Of a stretch of 64,000 nt of DNA, positions 1 to 11,671 are shown in pieces (position 1 is the stretch's first letter; each line of letters opens with the position of its first letter). Location of the stretch: the NCBI RefSeq assembly GCF_900453205.1, contig NZ_UGQU01000002.1:186001-250000 (forward strand), given 5' to 3'. Source of the stretch: Moraxella lacunata (GTDB taxonomy: Bacteria; Pseudomonadota; Gammaproteobacteria; Pseudomonadales; Moraxellaceae). The position numbers were made by a program, and so were the translations under genes. Below the pieces are notes generated by a model, which saw only the letters and a list, made by a program, of their open reading frames with translations, was not told the DNA's origin and did not search any database.

Positions 1-745
1 GCAATATGTATTGGGGATTTAGATTTAATAATGACTGCCATGTTTTGTTATTATCATCAAATCGGTGTGGTTCATCAATAATCAATATCGGATTGACCGA
101 ACCAATCGCTTCAAAAGGCTTATCAAATTTATCTTTTAATAAAATACTGCCGTCATTGCCATTGTCTTCGCCTTTCATGGTTTTGCTATTGACCATACCC
201 ATATTTAATAATAACACATGAATTTTTTGGGCATTATCGGCTTGTACAAATCGCACAATCTCGCTTGGCATGGGATTTGTGCGTTTGCCCTTTTTGGTTT
301 TTTGGCTTTCTACGACATACAGCTCAATTTCAGCTTGTCCATATTCCAAATTAAAATCCAATCTAAAATGATTTTTTAAAGCGTCCGATTTTAAAAACTG
401 CTGTGTCCCTGCTTTAATGGATAAAGTCGGCACGACAATCACAAATTTATAAATACCCAATCTTTTGTGCAATTCATACATGGTTTGGGTGTAGGTATAA
501 GTTTTGCCCGTGCCTGTCTCCATAGAAATGTCTAAGACATTGCTATAATCAGGCGATTTGTCAATTTGATTGTCTGATTGGATTTGATGAATGTTGTTTT
601 TATAACGCTCGCCCACAAAAGACAATGTGGGATTTTCTCCCCTGTCATTGTCTTTTTTATAAACATTATCAAAAACACTTAATACCGCATTTACCGCCCC
701 GATTTGGTGTGGCAAGTTTTTTTCATAATGAAAGCCTTTTTTCAT
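1..745 (-). CDS. res: Type III restriction enzyme Res subunit, N-terminal part (cut by window edge)
   Basis: The reading frame starts at an ATG at 745 and runs open off the left edge, giving about 248 residues. It would be the ATP-dependent helicase/nuclease half of a type III restriction-modification system. Visible motifs are a Walker A segment (METGTGKTYTYTQ, about residue 70), a following VVPTLSIK stretch and a DEAD-like box (LIIDEPHRFDD) near the window edge, all typical of superfamily 2 ResIII helicases. The start overlaps the mod stop codon by 4 bp (ATGA), so the two genes are translationally coupled. The C-terminal endonuclease domain lies outside the window, so intactness cannot be judged. 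Confidence 0.88.
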   Translation of the reverse strand, partial: MKKGFHYEKNLPHQIGAVNAVLSVFDNVYKKDNDRGENPTLSFVGERYKNNIHQIQSDNQIDKSPDYSNVLDISMETGTGKTYTYTQTMYELHKRLGIYKFVIVVPTLSIKAGTQQFLKSDALKNHFRLDFNLEYGQAEIELYVVESQKTKKGKRTNPMPSEIVRFVQADNAQKIHVLLLNMGMVNSKTMKGEDNGNDGSILLKDKFDKPFEAIGSVNPILIIDEPHRFDDNNKTWQSLLNLNPQYIL

Positions 746-2745
746 AGCACTCTAACCACCAAATGAATGTTTAGGTTCTTTTTATTATTATACGTTGTTA
801 ATGCCTGTGCCAATTCTTTTTGTTTGGCACTGTCCACACTAAGCCCAAATAATACAATCCGCTCTATCAAAAATGATTTGTCATTATCCAATTTATCCAG
901 TAAGGCTTTAATATGACCGCTACCAAAATCAGGATAAAGAATATATAAGGTTTTATCGCATAAATAAGCAGTATAATCTACCAAATCAATACTTTGTACT
1001 TTATCTGTCAAAACATGACTGTCATATACTCGCCATGTCGTCAAAAGTGTGTGGTATTCATCATCGCTAAATGTATGGCTAAATAAATCAGGCAAGGCAG
1101 TTTGTGGATTTATCTCATTATCATCAATCACCAAAAAGTTATCCACCGTCTCAAAAATTTTAAATCCCAAATCGCCTGTATAATCGGGATTTTCACTTTG
1201 TATTTTTTGGGCGGAGCGGATAATACGTTCTTTGGTAATTTCAAAGAGATTGTGTGGCTTATTTTGTTTATCTGTCCAATCAATCATTTTCTTGATAGAT
1301 TTTTTTTCTTCGGTAGAATTAGCATTTTTTAAGTTTTCATCTAGATTTTCAGGTAATTGGACACAAATAAATTTACGATTATGTTTCATTTCAACATTTA
1401 ATTGCATTGTGGAATGTGCCGTTGTGCCACTTCCAGCAAAAAAATCCATTACAAAATCATTCTCATCAGTACCGATGAGAATAAAATGTTTGATAAGCTC
1501 AATTGCCTTTGGAAAAGAAAAAGGGATGCCTATTGACTTCAACCATTTGGTTGTGGACTGCGAATCAAAATAAACATTTGATTTAGGAATTTGTTCTGTA
1601 TAATCATGTAAGTATCTTTTAACTCTTGGTATTATTGATTCGTCCACTCCAAAAATAATATCTCCTTCTGTTATCATTTTTTTCAAGGTATCATCTTTAT
1701 AACGCCAACCACCGCTAGGCATAGCACATGGCTTACCTGTGATCGGGTGCAAAATTTGTGTATCAAAATTTCCATTTTCTACACCACCAGAATTATCTGA
1801 TTCATACACACCTTTATCATCTGCAAAAGTAAAATGGTCAAAATCATAAAATCGTGGGTATTTAACCAATTGCAATAATTCTTGATGAATTTCTTCTTCA
1901 GATAAATTCATCTTTAATAATTGCTTTGCTTTGGCTTGGTAGGCTTTTACTTGTAATTTTTCAACTCTCCATTCATCATCTAAATTATTTTTTTCTCTTG
2001 CATAACAAAACATATATTCATGAGAAACCGAAACATGTTTTGAATTGTTTTTTGATGAGTTAGAATTAATAATAAATTGAGCAATAAAATTCTCCTCCCC
2101 AAATATTTCATCACATAATAATTTTAATTGGGCTTGTTCATTATCATCAATGCTAATAAATATCACGCCGTCATCTTTTAATAATTCACGGGCGATATAA
2201 AGACGGGGATACATAAAGGTTAGCCAGGCACTGTGCGAATTGGATTTTTTGGCAGTAAAATCAAGCACTCGCTTAGCTTCGTCCAATGACATATCGGCAA
2301 GCTGTGCCAGTTGCTCGGGCGTGAATTTGCGGTCATCTTGATAAACAAAACCGTCCGACCCTGTATTATAGGGCGGGTCTATGTATATCATTTTTACCGC
2401 TCTTTGATAGGCGTTTTTTAGGTGTTTTAATACTTCTAAATTATCGCCTTTGATAAGCAGGTTTTGGCTATTGATATTTTGGGGAGCTTGATTGTGCGAT
2501 TGATTTTCGCCAAATAAGGTAATGGGTGGACAATCACGCAAATAACGGGCATAGGATTTACCAAGCCAATTTAATTGATAAAATTCACGACTGCTAACAA
2601 TGTCTGATGATTGCAATTCGCTTGCCATTTTTTCAGGTAAAAAATGACCGTCTTTATCAAAACAGTTGGGGAAATGCTCTTTTAAAAGGGTAAGTTTTTC
2701 GTTTTGGACAGGACTATTTTGGTCAAAAAGTTTTTGGATAATCAT
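742..2745 (-). CDS. mod: Type III DNA methyltransferase Mod subunit (adenine-specific, beta class)
   Basis: 667-residue site-specific DNA methyltransferase that carries the recognition function of the type III system encoded with res. Motif IV DPPYNTGSDGF lies at residues 123-133 and the S-adenosylmethionine motif FAGSGTT at 436-442. The order catalytic motif, target-recognition region (about 220-400), SAM motif is that of beta-class N6-adenine methyltransferases. The ATG at 2745 follows an AAAGGGG Shine-Dalgarno sequence. An in-frame TAA lies 39-41 bases upstream of that ATG (2784-2786), so the protein does not extend into the heptanucleotide repeat. It overlaps res by 4 bp. In other species such Mod enzymes can be phase-variable and control gene sets by methylation (phasevarions); here the repeat is in the leader, not the coding region. 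Confidence 0.93.
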   Translation of the reverse strand: MIIQKLFDQNSPVQNEKLTLLKEHFPNCFDKDGHFLPEKMASELQSSDIVSSREFYQLNWLGKSYARYLRDCPPITLFGENQSHNQAPQNINSQNLLIKGDNLEVLKHLKNAYQRAVKMIYIDPPYNTGSDGFVYQDDRKFTPEQLAQLADMSLDEAKRVLDFTAKKSNSHSAWLTFMYPRLYIARELLKDDGVIFISIDDNEQAQLKLLCDEIFGEENFIAQFIINSNSSKNNSKHVSVSHEYMFCYAREKNNLDDEWRVEKLQVKAYQAKAKQLLKMNLSEEEIHQELLQLVKYPRFYDFDHFTFADDKGVYESDNSGGVENGNFDTQILHPITGKPCAMPSGGWRYKDDTLKKMITEGDIIFGVDESIIPRVKRYLHDYTEQIPKSNVYFDSQSTTKWLKSIGIPFSFPKAIELIKHFILIGTDENDFVMDFFAGSGTTAHSTMQLNVEMKHNRKFICVQLPENLDENLKNANSTEEKKSIKKMIDWTDKQNKPHNLFEITKERIIRSAQKIQSENPDYTGDLGFKIFETVDNFLVIDDNEINPQTALPDLFSHTFSDDEYHTLLTTWRVYDSHVLTDKVQSIDLVDYTAYLCDKTLYILYPDFGSGHIKALLDKLDNDKSFLIERIVLFGLSVDSAKQKELAQALTTYNNKKNLNIHLVVRVL

Positions 2746-2793
2746 GACAAATCCCCTTTGATGAATTGGGGATTTTGGGCGTGGTTATGGCTT

Positions 2794-2902
2794 AATTGCG
2801 AATTGCGAATTGCGAATTGCGAATTGCGAATTGCGAATTGCGAATTGCGAATTGCGAATTGCGAATTGCGAATTGCGAATTGCGAATTGCGAATTGCGAA
2901 TT
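2794..2902. repeat. Heptanucleotide tandem repeat, 15 full copies of AATTGCG plus AATT
   Basis: Perfect 7-bp tandem repeat: 15 complete AATTGCG units (2794-2898) and a final AATT (2899-2902). On the minus strand it lies between the mod promoter -10 box and the mod ATG, 48 bp upstream of the ATG. It contains no ATG, GTG or TTG on the minus strand. Perfect arrays like this change length by slipped-strand mispairing, so copy number is expected to vary between cells or strains. Confidence 0.97.
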
Positions 2903-2930
2903 ATTGTAATGGCAGTTTTGATAATGTCAA
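2903..2930 (-). promoter_or_regulatory. Sigma-70 promoter of mod-res
   Basis: On the minus strand there is TTGACA (2925-2930), a 16-bp spacer, then TACAAT (2903-2908), a near-consensus promoter pointing at mod. The -10 hexamer is directly followed by the heptanucleotide array, so the expected start point (about 2896) falls inside the repeat. Most of the roughly 150-nt leader is therefore repeat. Confidence 0.75.
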
Positions 2931-2996
2931 GGGGCATGACGTTTTTTCCAAAAATTTTTTAACCTTTTATTTTAGCACAGTTTAGCCACAAAAGCA

Positions 2997-3026
2997 CAAA
3001 AAATAAGAGCGTATCGCTACGCCCTT
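2997..3026 (-). terminator. Rho-independent terminator after fadA
   Basis: A hairpin with arms 3005-3013 and 3018-3026 (one mismatch) and a 4-base loop is followed on the minus strand by a T-rich run. It lies 22 bp past the fadA stop and closes the fadB-uma2-fadA unit. Confidence 0.75.
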
Positions 3027-3047
3027 ATGATGTTTTTTATCGGTCAA

Positions 3048-4800
<1,753 letters not shown>

Positions 4801-4807
4801 ATGCCAC

Positions 4808-6958
4808 CTACTGATAAAACGTCTCGCCACGCTCTGCCATGTCTCGTAGCATTTGCGGAGCTTCGTACGCCTTACCCAGATGAGCGTATTTATCGCACAA
4901 GGCGACAAATTCTTTTACGCCCACTTGGTCAATGTAGCGACACGCCCCACCACGAAACGGTGGGAAACCAAGCCCCATCAGCATTGCCATGTCTGCCTCG
5001 CCTGCACTTGCCACGATGTTGTCTTCTAGGCAACGCACCGTCTCAGTACAAAACGCCACCATTAAGCGGTCAATAATCTCTTGCTCGTCAAAATCGCTAC
5101 TGCCGTCTTGCACTGCTTTTAGTAGCTCATAAGTGGTTGTATCCACGCTCTTTTTGGGCTTGCCTTTTTTGTCAAGCTCATATTTATAAAAGCCCACGCC
5201 ATTTTTTTGACCCAGACGGTTATTTTCAAACATGACGGTCGTGGCAGTCTTATAGTCAGGGTTCATACGCTCTGGGAATGCGTCCGCCATAACGCTACTT
5301 GCGTGTACACCTGTATCAATGCCCACCACGTCAAGCAAATAGGCAGGCCCCATAGGCCAGCCAAATCTTTCCATGACTTTATCAATCTTGACAAAATCCG
5401 CCCCGTGTTTGATGAGTAAATCAAACGCCCCAAAATAAGGGAACAGCACACGGTTTACCAAAAATCCTGCACAGTCATTGACCACAATTGGCGTTTTGCC
5501 CATTTTTTGAGCAAGGGCAACCGTGATCGCCACCGCTTCATCGCTCGTCCGCTCGCCACGGATAATCTCCACCAAGGGCATACGATGAACGGGGTTAAAA
5601 AAGTGCATACCCACAAAATTCTCAGGGCGTTTTAGCGATTTTGCCAACCGTGTGATAGAAATGGTGGACGTATTTGATGCGATAATTGTATTTTCAGAAA
5701 CACGACTTTCCACATCGGCAAGCACTTTTTCTTTAATCGCAGGATTTTCGGTTACAGCCTCAATGACGATATTCACATCAGCAAATTCATCATAACTCAA
5801 GGTTGGACGGATACGAGCCAATGTTTCACCCATTTTAGCAGGGGTAATTTTTTGACGTTCCACCTGTTTGGTCAATAATTTATTGGCTTCACGCATACCC
5901 AAATCCAATTGGGCATTGCCAATGTCTTTCATGATAATCGGCGTACCTTTGACAGCAGATTGATAGGCAATGCCACCACCCATAATCCCTGCCCCTATCA
6001 CGCTTGCAAGATTGATATCTTGAGCATTTTGGGAGAATTTTTTGGCTTGTTTTTTGACAAGTTGGTCATTTAGGAACACACCGACAAGGGCGGTTGCCTG
6101 TGGGGTTTTGGCGGATTTGGCAAAATTGGTCGCTTCAATCTTAATCGCTTCATCACGCCCCAAGTTGACGTGGTTTTCTATCGCATCTAGGGCAAGGGCA
6201 ACGGCAGGATAATGCTTGGGGTTTGCCTTGGCAAAAATCACGCCTTTGGCAGAGTTAAACGCCATTGCCTGCTCGGTTTTGTTTAATTTGACAGGTTCTA
6301 ACTTCTCAGCACGTTTGGCTTGCCAGTCAAGCTCGCCATTTATGCACTTTTTCACCAAATCCAAAGCCGACTGCTCCACGCTCTCGTCCGCCACGACAGC
6401 GTCCACCAAGCCCACTTTTAAGGCATCATTAGGTTTTAGGGGGTTGCCTGTGGCGATGAGTTCTAAGGCGTTGTCAATGCCGATAATGCGTGGCGTACGC
6501 ACCGACCCACCAAACCCCGGGAAAATACCGAGCTTGGTCTCAGGCAAACCAATTTGAGCCGACTGCCCCATGACACGGTACTCACAGACAAGGGTCATCT
6601 CGCACCCACCGCCCAACGCCACACCATTGATAGCCGACACCTTAGGAAATGGCAAATCTTCAAAACGGTTAAATACGCTGTTAATGTCAAGTAGCCAATT
6701 TTCCAATTCTTCTTGGGGCTTTTTAAAATAACCGACAAACTCGGTAATATCCGCCCCTGCGATAAAGACCTTTTTGCCTGAGGTTACAATCAAGCCCTTA
6801 ATGCTCGTATCCTGCTCCAAGGCAGTTACGGCTTCTTTGAACTCAGCATTGGTGGCTTGGTCAAATTTATTGACCGATTCTGTTTCATTATTAAAATGAA
6901 ATTTGACAATGTCGCCGTCTAGTCGGCTGACTTGTATGGATTTTCCTTGATAAATCAT
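4808..6958 (-). CDS. fadB: Fatty-acid oxidation complex alpha subunit FadB (enoyl-CoA hydratase / 3-hydroxyacyl-CoA dehydrogenase)
   Basis: 716 residues. The N-terminal crotonase half (about 1-190) contains [18 protein letters not shown] and [15 protein letters not shown], including the two catalytic Glu positions. The C-terminal half is a 3-hydroxyacyl-CoA dehydrogenase with the NAD loop [34 protein letters not shown] and [15 protein letters not shown]. The ATG at 6958 follows CAGGAG at good spacing and gives the family N-terminus MIYQGKSI; an upstream TTG would add eight atypical residues. It is the first gene of the fadB-uma2-fadA operon. Confidence 0.95.
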   Translation of the reverse strand: MIYQGKSIQVSRLDGDIVKFHFNNETESVNKFDQATNAEFKEAVTALEQDTSIKGLIVTSGKKVFIAGADITEFVGYFKKPQEELENWLLDINSVFNRFEDLPFPKVSAINGVALGGGCEMTLVCEYRVMGQSAQIGLPETKLGIFPGFGGSVRTPRIIGIDNALELIATGNPLKPNDALKVGLVDAVVADESVEQSALDLVKKCINGELDWQAKRAEKLEPVKLNKTEQAMAFNSAKGVIFAKANPKHYPAVALALDAIENHVNLGRDEAIKIEATNFAKSAKTPQATALVGVFLNDQLVKKQAKKFSQNAQDINLASVIGAGIMGGGIAYQSAVKGTPIIMKDIGNAQLDLGMREANKLLTKQVERQKITPAKMGETLARIRPTLSYDEFADVNIVIEAVTENPAIKEKVLADVESRVSENTIIASNTSTISITRLAKSLKRPENFVGMHFFNPVHRMPLVEIIRGERTSDEAVAITVALAQKMGKTPIVVNDCAGFLVNRVLFPYFGAFDLLIKHGADFVKIDKVMERFGWPMGPAYLLDVVGIDTGVHASSVMADAFPERMNPDYKTATTVMFENNRLGQKNGVGFYKYELDKKGKPKKSVDTTTYELLKAVQDGSSDFDEQEIIDRLMVAFCTETVRCLEDNIVASAGEADMAMLMGLGFPPFRGGACRYIDQVGVKEFVALCDKYAHLGKAYEAPQMLRDMAERGETFYQ

Positions 6959-7060
6959 AAAATCTCCTGTGGGATTTTGCAAAAATACCGTTTCACTATA
7001 CCGAATTTTTGGCTAAATTTAAAGGTGTTTTTGTTTGACTTATCAGTCATTTTAAAATAA

Positions 7061-7086
7061 AAAAAGCGAACAATCGTCCGCTTTTT
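7061..7086 (-). terminator. Terminator after clpX
   Basis: A GC-core hairpin flanked by A and T runs (arms 7061-7071 and 7076-7086) lies just downstream of the clpX stop. The A/T flanks make it potentially bidirectional. Confidence 0.75.
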
Positions 7087-7098
7087 GTTTTATACACC

Positions 7099-8382
7099 TT
7101 ATTCAATCACAGGCTCTTTGCCATCTTCTATCACCGCACGAGTCACCACCACTTCTTTGGCACCCTCCATGCTCGGAAGTTCGTACATGGTGTCAAGCAG
7201 GGCATTTTCGATGATAGAACGCAGACCCCTTGCCCCTGTCTTACGCTTCATCGCCTGCTTGGCGACTGCCGTTAGGGCTTCATCTTCAAAGGTCAGCGTC
7301 GCCCCTTCCATGTCAAATAAGTATTCGTACTGTTTGGTTAGGGCGTTTTTGGGTTTGGTCAAAATCTGAATCAGAGCATCTTCATCTAACTCATCTAATG
7401 TGGCAATCACAGGCAGACGTCCGATAAGCTCAGGAATGAGACCAAACTTAATCAAGTCCTCAGGCTCGACTTCTTTAAATAATTCGCTGATTTTGGTCTC
7501 TTCTTGGGCTTTGACATCGGCATTAAAACCAATGCCTGTTTTTTCGGTACGTTGCTGAATGATACGGTCAAGCCCTGCAAACGCCCCACCGACAATCATC
7601 AAGATGTTGCTGGTGTCCACCTGAATCATCTCTTGATTGGGGTGCTTACGACCACCTTGGGGCGGAATATTGGCAACCGTCCCTTCGATGAGTTTTAACA
7701 GAGCCTGCTGTACGCCTTCGCCCGAGACATCACGCGTGATAGAGACGTTTTCGCCTTTTTTGCTGATTTTATCAATCTCATCAATGTAGATAATCCCACG
7801 TTGGGTGCGTTCCACGTCATAGTCGGCAGATTGGAGCAGTTTTTGAACGATGTTCTCCACGTCTTCGCCCACATAGCCTGCTTCGGTGAGTGTGGTCGCG
7901 TCCGCCATGGCAAATGGCACATCTAGCATCTTAGCAAGGGTCTGAGCAAGCAGGGTTTTGCCCGAACCTGTGGGGCCGATGAGCAGGATGTTACTTTTGG
8001 CAAGCTCCACGGGCGAGATTTTGTTATCGGCACGCACTTTTAGGCGTTTGTAGTGGTTATAGACCGCCACGGACAACGCTTTTTTGGCGGTGTCTTGACC
8101 GATGACGTATTCGTCCAAATGCTCACGAATCTCTTTGGGCTTGGGTAGCACCGCACTCGCCCAGTCTTTATCATCAGCTTTGGCTTTTTTGGCTTTAGCG
8201 TGGCTTGGCTTTTTGCCTTGCTCGTTTTTGGTGTCCAAATCCATACCGCCCAACATGTCGCCACACAGCTCCACGCACTCGTTACAGATGTTGGTATTCT
8301 CATCAATGCCGGCAATGAGCTTTTTGACTTCATCTTTTTTCTTGCCACAAAAGGCACAGCACGGCTCTTTGGTCTTAGTCAT
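7099..8382 (-). CDS. clpX: ATP-dependent Clp protease ATP-binding subunit ClpX
   Basis: 427-residue AAA+ unfoldase that recognises substrates and feeds them to ClpP. The N-terminal zinc-binding domain has CAFCGKK and the [10 protein letters not shown] pair. Walker A is GPTGSGKT, Walker [11 protein letters not shown], the pore-region [11 protein letters not shown] is present, and the sensor-2 region [10 protein letters not shown] is near the C-terminus. AAGGA lies ahead of the ATG at 8382. It is 59 bp downstream of clpP in the conserved order tig-clpP-clpX. Confidence 0.97.
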   Translation of the reverse strand: MTKTKEPCCAFCGKKKDEVKKLIAGIDENTNICNECVELCGDMLGGMDLDTKNEQGKKPSHAKAKKAKADDKDWASAVLPKPKEIREHLDEYVIGQDTAKKALSVAVYNHYKRLKVRADNKISPVELAKSNILLIGPTGSGKTLLAQTLAKMLDVPFAMADATTLTEAGYVGEDVENIVQKLLQSADYDVERTQRGIIYIDEIDKISKKGENVSITRDVSGEGVQQALLKLIEGTVANIPPQGGRKHPNQEMIQVDTSNILMIVGGAFAGLDRIIQQRTEKTGIGFNADVKAQEETKISELFKEVEPEDLIKFGLIPELIGRLPVIATLDELDEDALIQILTKPKNALTKQYEYLFDMEGATLTFEDEALTAVAKQAMKRKTGARGLRSIIENALLDTMYELPSMEGAKEVVVTRAVIEDGKEPVIE

Positions 8383-8441
8383 CAGTTTTCCTTTTACACA
8401 TCTTTGCTGGGCAGGACAAGCCTGCCGTTATCAGTCATTTG

Positions 8442-9095
8442 CTACACGGGGCGTTTTTCAAGCACGGCATCCACCAAACCATACTCTTTGGCTTCAAAGG
8501 CATCCAACCAATAATCACGCTCAACGTCTCGCTCGATTTTTTCAAGTGACTGACCAGTACGCTCGGCAAGAATGGCATTTAGGCGTTCACGGATTTTTAG
8601 GATTTGTTTGGCACTAATCTCAATGTCGGTCGCCTGACCTTGAGCTCCGCCTGATGGCTGATGAATCATCACACGGCTGTTGGCAAGGGCATAACGCTTA
8701 CCCTTGGCACCTGCCGCCAGTAGGAACGACCCCATACTACACGCCTGCCCTAGGCAGATGGTAGAGACATCAGGCTTGATAAAGTTCATGGTATCAAACA
8801 TCGCCATGCCTGCCGTTACCACGCCACCGGGGGAGTTGATGTATAGATGAATGTCTTTTTCAGGGTTGTCCGCTTCCAAAAATAGCAGTTGGGCAACAAT
8901 CAAATTTGCCATGTGGTCTTCGACTTGACCAGTCAAAAAAATCACACGCTCACGCAAAAGGCGTGAGAAAATGTCAAACGAACGCTCGCCACGACCCGAC
9001 TGCTCAATCACCATAGGCACAAGGGCAGACTGTGGGGCAGTGTGAAAGGTGTCGGCGAGTTGGTCATAAAAAGGGTTTTTGCGAAAATCACTCAT
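8442..9095 (-). CDS. clpP: ATP-dependent Clp protease proteolytic subunit ClpP
   Basis: 217-residue serine protease forming the double-heptamer barrel used by ClpX and ClpA. The catalytic triad is Ser120 (GQACSMGSF), His145 (MIHQPSGG) and Asp194 (VERDYWLDA), each offset by nine from the E. coli precursor, consistent with a longer propeptide. AGGAT precedes the ATG at 9095. Confidence 0.97.
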   Translation of the reverse strand: MSDFRKNPFYDQLADTFHTAPQSALVPMVIEQSGRGERSFDIFSRLLRERVIFLTGQVEDHMANLIVAQLLFLEADNPEKDIHLYINSPGGVVTAGMAMFDTMNFIKPDVSTICLGQACSMGSFLLAAGAKGKRYALANSRVMIHQPSGGAQGQATDIEISAKQILKIRERLNAILAERTGQSLEKIERDVERDYWLDAFEAKEYGLVDAVLEKRPV

Positions 9096-9115
9096 ACAAT
9101 ATCCTGTTAAGTCTT

Positions 9116-9319
9116 GGGCGTGCCTGCCCTTTATAACACAATTTAAAATTTAGAAATATTTTAGAAATAAACTATCTGTTTTTGCATGAAAAATGGCTAA
9201 ATCTGGTTTTTCATCGCCAAAAGCTCGTTTGATAGAACGACTATCAAACCTCACTTTTTCCTTGAAAAACGGGCGATTTCCCCTATTTTTCATTGCAAAT
9301 ACAAAAGGCAGGCACGCCC
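9116..9319. repeat. 204-bp nested inverted-repeat element between clpP and tig
   Basis: The outer arms are identical 13-bp inverted repeats, GGGCGTGCCTGCC (9116-9128) and GGCAGGCACGCCC (9307-9319). Inside are near-complementary arms TTTGCATGAAAAAT (9181-9194) and ATTTTTCATTGCAAA (9285-9299). The centre is a perfect 9-bp hairpin GTTTGATAG/CTATCAAAC with a 5-base loop (9227-9249). The region 9096-9362 otherwise holds no convincing gene; a 63-codon minus-strand frame covers the element and probably reflects the repeat. It may be a MITE-like element or an RNA processing structure. No clear target duplication was seen. Confidence 0.6.
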
Positions 9320-9362
9320 TTAAAAATTCAAATGAAATCAAGCTATTTTACCACAAAATAAA

Positions 9363-9391
9363 AATACCCCAACACTTTTTGTTAGGGTATT
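9363..9391 (-). terminator. Terminator after tig
   Basis: 12-bp arms 9363-9374 and 9380-9391 with one wobble, a 5-base loop and flanking A/T runs, immediately past the tig stop. It separates tig from clpP transcriptionally. Confidence 0.8.
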
Positions 9392-9408
9392 TGTGTCATT
9401 TTGGCAAA

Positions 9409-10743
9409 TTACATTTGGGCTTGCTGAGCTGCCGCCAATAGGTCTTGGTATTTGACTTCTTTGTCGGTCACTTTGCCTTGTGATAGGATGTATTCCACCA
9501 CTTGGTCTTCTAGCACGACCGCTTCGATACCAGCACGCTCTTGTTTGTCGTTGGTGTAGTATTCGATGACCTCGGCAGGGTCTTCGTAGTTTTCGGCAGC
9601 CTCGCTGATAAAGGCAGTCACACGCTCTTGGTCAACTTCTAGCTTTTGTTTGTCGATGATTTGACCCACGAGCACGCCCAGACGTACCGCACGCAACGCT
9701 TGGTCTTCAAACAGCTCATCAGGTAGCATGTTTTTGTCAAAAGTATTTGGGTTGGCACCAAACTGCTGGGCAAAACGTTGTAGCATTAGGTTACGCTGAC
9801 GGTCAATCTCCCCAGCCAGCATGGCATTTGGCACGTCAAATTCGTTTTTCTCAACCAACGCATCAAAGGTAGCTTGCTTGACTTGGTTGCGAGCGGCACT
9901 CTTAATCTCACGCTCCATGTTTTTACGAACGTCTGCTTTTAGCTTGTCAAGACCACCTTCACTCACACCAAACAGCTCAAAGAATTCATCGTTTAGCTCA
10001 GGCAATTTGGCTTCTTTAACTTCTTTAACGGTGATTTTAAAGTCTGCTTCTTTGCCTTTTAGGTTCTCGGCTTGATAATCTTCTGGGAAAGTTACCTTGA
10101 TGGTTTTCTCTTCGCCCGCTTTCATGCCTTTCATGCCGTCTTCAAAGCCTGGAATCATCTGACCTGAACCGATGATAAGACGGAAATTCTCAGCACTACC
10201 ACCTTCAAACTTCTCACCATCGATTGAGCCTTCAAAATCAAACGTCGCTTCATCACCGTCTGCCAGCTCGCCATCTTTGGTTTCAAAGGTTTGGCGTTGT
10301 TTTTGTAGGTTTTCAATCATGGTGTCCACGTCTTCATCAGACACGGTGGCAACTTGACGCTCCACTTCAATCTCGCTAAGACCTTTAACTTCCACTTCTG
10401 GCATGGTCTCAACAGACGCTTGGTACACCAAAAAGTCGTTTTCTAGCTTGACATCATCAATGCTAGGCACGCCCACGGCACGCACTTTTTTGTCAGCCAA
10501 TACTTCAAAAACGGTGTCACGAATGACATCATTGATGACTTCTTGCTGAATGCCGGCACCATACTGAGCACGGATGTGGCTCACAGGCACTTTACCTTTA
10601 CGAAAGCCATCAATTTTGGCAGTTTTAGCAAGGCTACGAATACGGCTTTCCACTTTGCTCTGGATGGTACCAACAGGTACTTTAACGGTCAGTTGGGTTT
10701 CTTTGTCTGAGATGACATTTACAGCAACGTCTAAGTTACTCAT
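9409..10743 (-). CDS. tig: Trigger factor (ribosome-associated chaperone / prolyl isomerase)
   Basis: 444-residue chaperone binding nascent chains at the ribosome exit tunnel. The ribosome-binding signature GFRKGKVP is at residues 46-53. An FKBP-like prolyl isomerase domain follows (about 160-250, with [19 protein letters not shown] and [12 protein letters not shown]). The C-terminal helical arms form the substrate cradle. AAGG precedes the ATG at 10743. Its own promoter lies upstream and it stands first in the tig-clpP-clpX order. Confidence 0.97.
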   Translation of the reverse strand: MSNLDVAVNVISDKETQLTVKVPVGTIQSKVESRIRSLAKTAKIDGFRKGKVPVSHIRAQYGAGIQQEVINDVIRDTVFEVLADKKVRAVGVPSIDDVKLENDFLVYQASVETMPEVEVKGLSEIEVERQVATVSDEDVDTMIENLQKQRQTFETKDGELADGDEATFDFEGSIDGEKFEGGSAENFRLIIGSGQMIPGFEDGMKGMKAGEEKTIKVTFPEDYQAENLKGKEADFKITVKEVKEAKLPELNDEFFELFGVSEGGLDKLKADVRKNMEREIKSAARNQVKQATFDALVEKNEFDVPNAMLAGEIDRQRNLMLQRFAQQFGANPNTFDKNMLPDELFEDQALRAVRLGVLVGQIIDKQKLEVDQERVTAFISEAAENYEDPAEVIEYYTNDKQERAGIEAVVLEDQVVEYILSQGKVTDKEVKYQDLLAAAQQAQM

Positions 10744-10853
10744 GGGGAATCTACCTTAAAATTTGTTAAAATTCAATCACTTATTTAGTGAAATTCTCAA
10801 AAATCTGGGTAAGCATTTTATAAAAACGCCCACAAAAATCCTAAAAGATGAGT

Positions 10854-10882
10854 AGTATAGCTTTTTTTTGGCAAAATTACAA
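10854..10882 (-). promoter_or_regulatory. Probable tig promoter
   Basis: On the minus strand TTGTAA (10877-10882), a 17-bp spacer and TATACT (10854-10859) lie about 110 bp upstream of tig. The -35 box overlaps the rdgB stop. Confidence 0.55.
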
Positions 10883-11512
10883 CCTATCAAATTCGCCCTG
10901 TTTTAAATGGGCGATGAGCTTATCTAGGGCTTGCCCACGATGGCTAATGGCATTTTTTTCGCTCTTTTCTAATTGTGCCGAAGTTTTATTAAGCTCTGGC
11001 AGCCAAAATAAGGGGTCATAACCAAAGCCATGCTCGCCCATCAGCTCTTTTAAAATCTGCCCACGCCACAATCCTTGGGCAATCATCGGCAACGGGTCAT
11101 CGGCATGGCGAACAAGTGCCAACACACAGACAAAAAATGCATCCACCATTTCGCCTTTTTCAAAAAAGGGCTGTAATTTGGCAAGTAGTGTTTGATTATT
11201 CGCCCCATCATCGCCTTTTTCGCCCATATCATTTAAACTGGCATATCGTGCCGAATAAATCCCCGGGAAATTGCCAAGCACGGGCACGCACAGCCCACTA
11301 TCGTCTGCTAGGGCAGGCAAACCGCTTGCAGAACTTGCGTGCCTTGCCTTGATAATGGCGTTTTCTATAAAGGACAATCCTGTTTCGTCAGCGTCTGTGA
11401 TACCAAGCTCGCCTTGGGGAACGATACTAACGCCCAAATTTGCCTTATCAAATAGGGATTGAAATTCGGCAAGTTTGCCTTGGTTGTTGCTTGCTAGGAT
11501 AAGTTTTTTCAT
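10877..11512 (-). CDS. rdgB: dITP/XTP pyrophosphatase (RdgB/HAM1 family)
   Basis: 211 residues. It hydrolyses non-canonical purine nucleoside triphosphates (dITP, XTP) to the monophosphates, keeping them out of DNA. Family signatures are ASNNQGKLAEF at the start, ALADDSGLCV, GEHGFGYDPLF and the C-terminal ISHRGQAL. It is divergent from the YjgN gene. Confidence 0.93.
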   Translation of the reverse strand: MKKLILASNNQGKLAEFQSLFDKANLGVSIVPQGELGITDADETGLSFIENAIIKARHASSASGLPALADDSGLCVPVLGNFPGIYSARYASLNDMGEKGDDGANNQTLLAKLQPFFEKGEMVDAFFVCVLALVRHADDPLPMIAQGLWRGQILKELMGEHGFGYDPLFWLPELNKTSAQLEKSEKNAISHRGQALDKLIAHLKQGEFDRL

Positions 11513-11580
11513 AAAATTAAGCCTGAGTCTAGATGTCTTATTTTATCATAACATCAATAAAATTAATCAAATCTTAACTT

Positions 11581-11609
11581 TTGTATTTTTGGTTTGACTT
11601 TGGTATAAT
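11581..11609 (+). promoter_or_regulatory. Promoter of the yjgN-M48 pair
   Basis: TTGTAT (11581-11586), a 17-bp spacer and an extended -10 TGGTATAAT (11601-11609), about 60 bp ahead of the YjgN start. Confidence 0.6.
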
Positions 11610-11671
11610 TTGTGTACAAAAAATAAGTCTTATTCTCATGACTTTTATTCAACACCATATAAGGACACAAC

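Noticed and set aside
2794-2902. CRISPR array
   Set aside because: Unit of 7 bp, no spacers, no cas genes.
2704-2985. Plus-strand frame of 93 codons with six NCELRIA repeats
   Set aside because: It is just the translated heptanucleotide array (7 bp x 3 = 7 residues) running into mod in antisense; no Shine-Dalgarno sequence, and the repeat is explained as a leader array.
9150-9341. 63-codon minus-strand frame
   Set aside because: Covers the inverted-repeat element, has no ribosome binding site and no recognisable domain.
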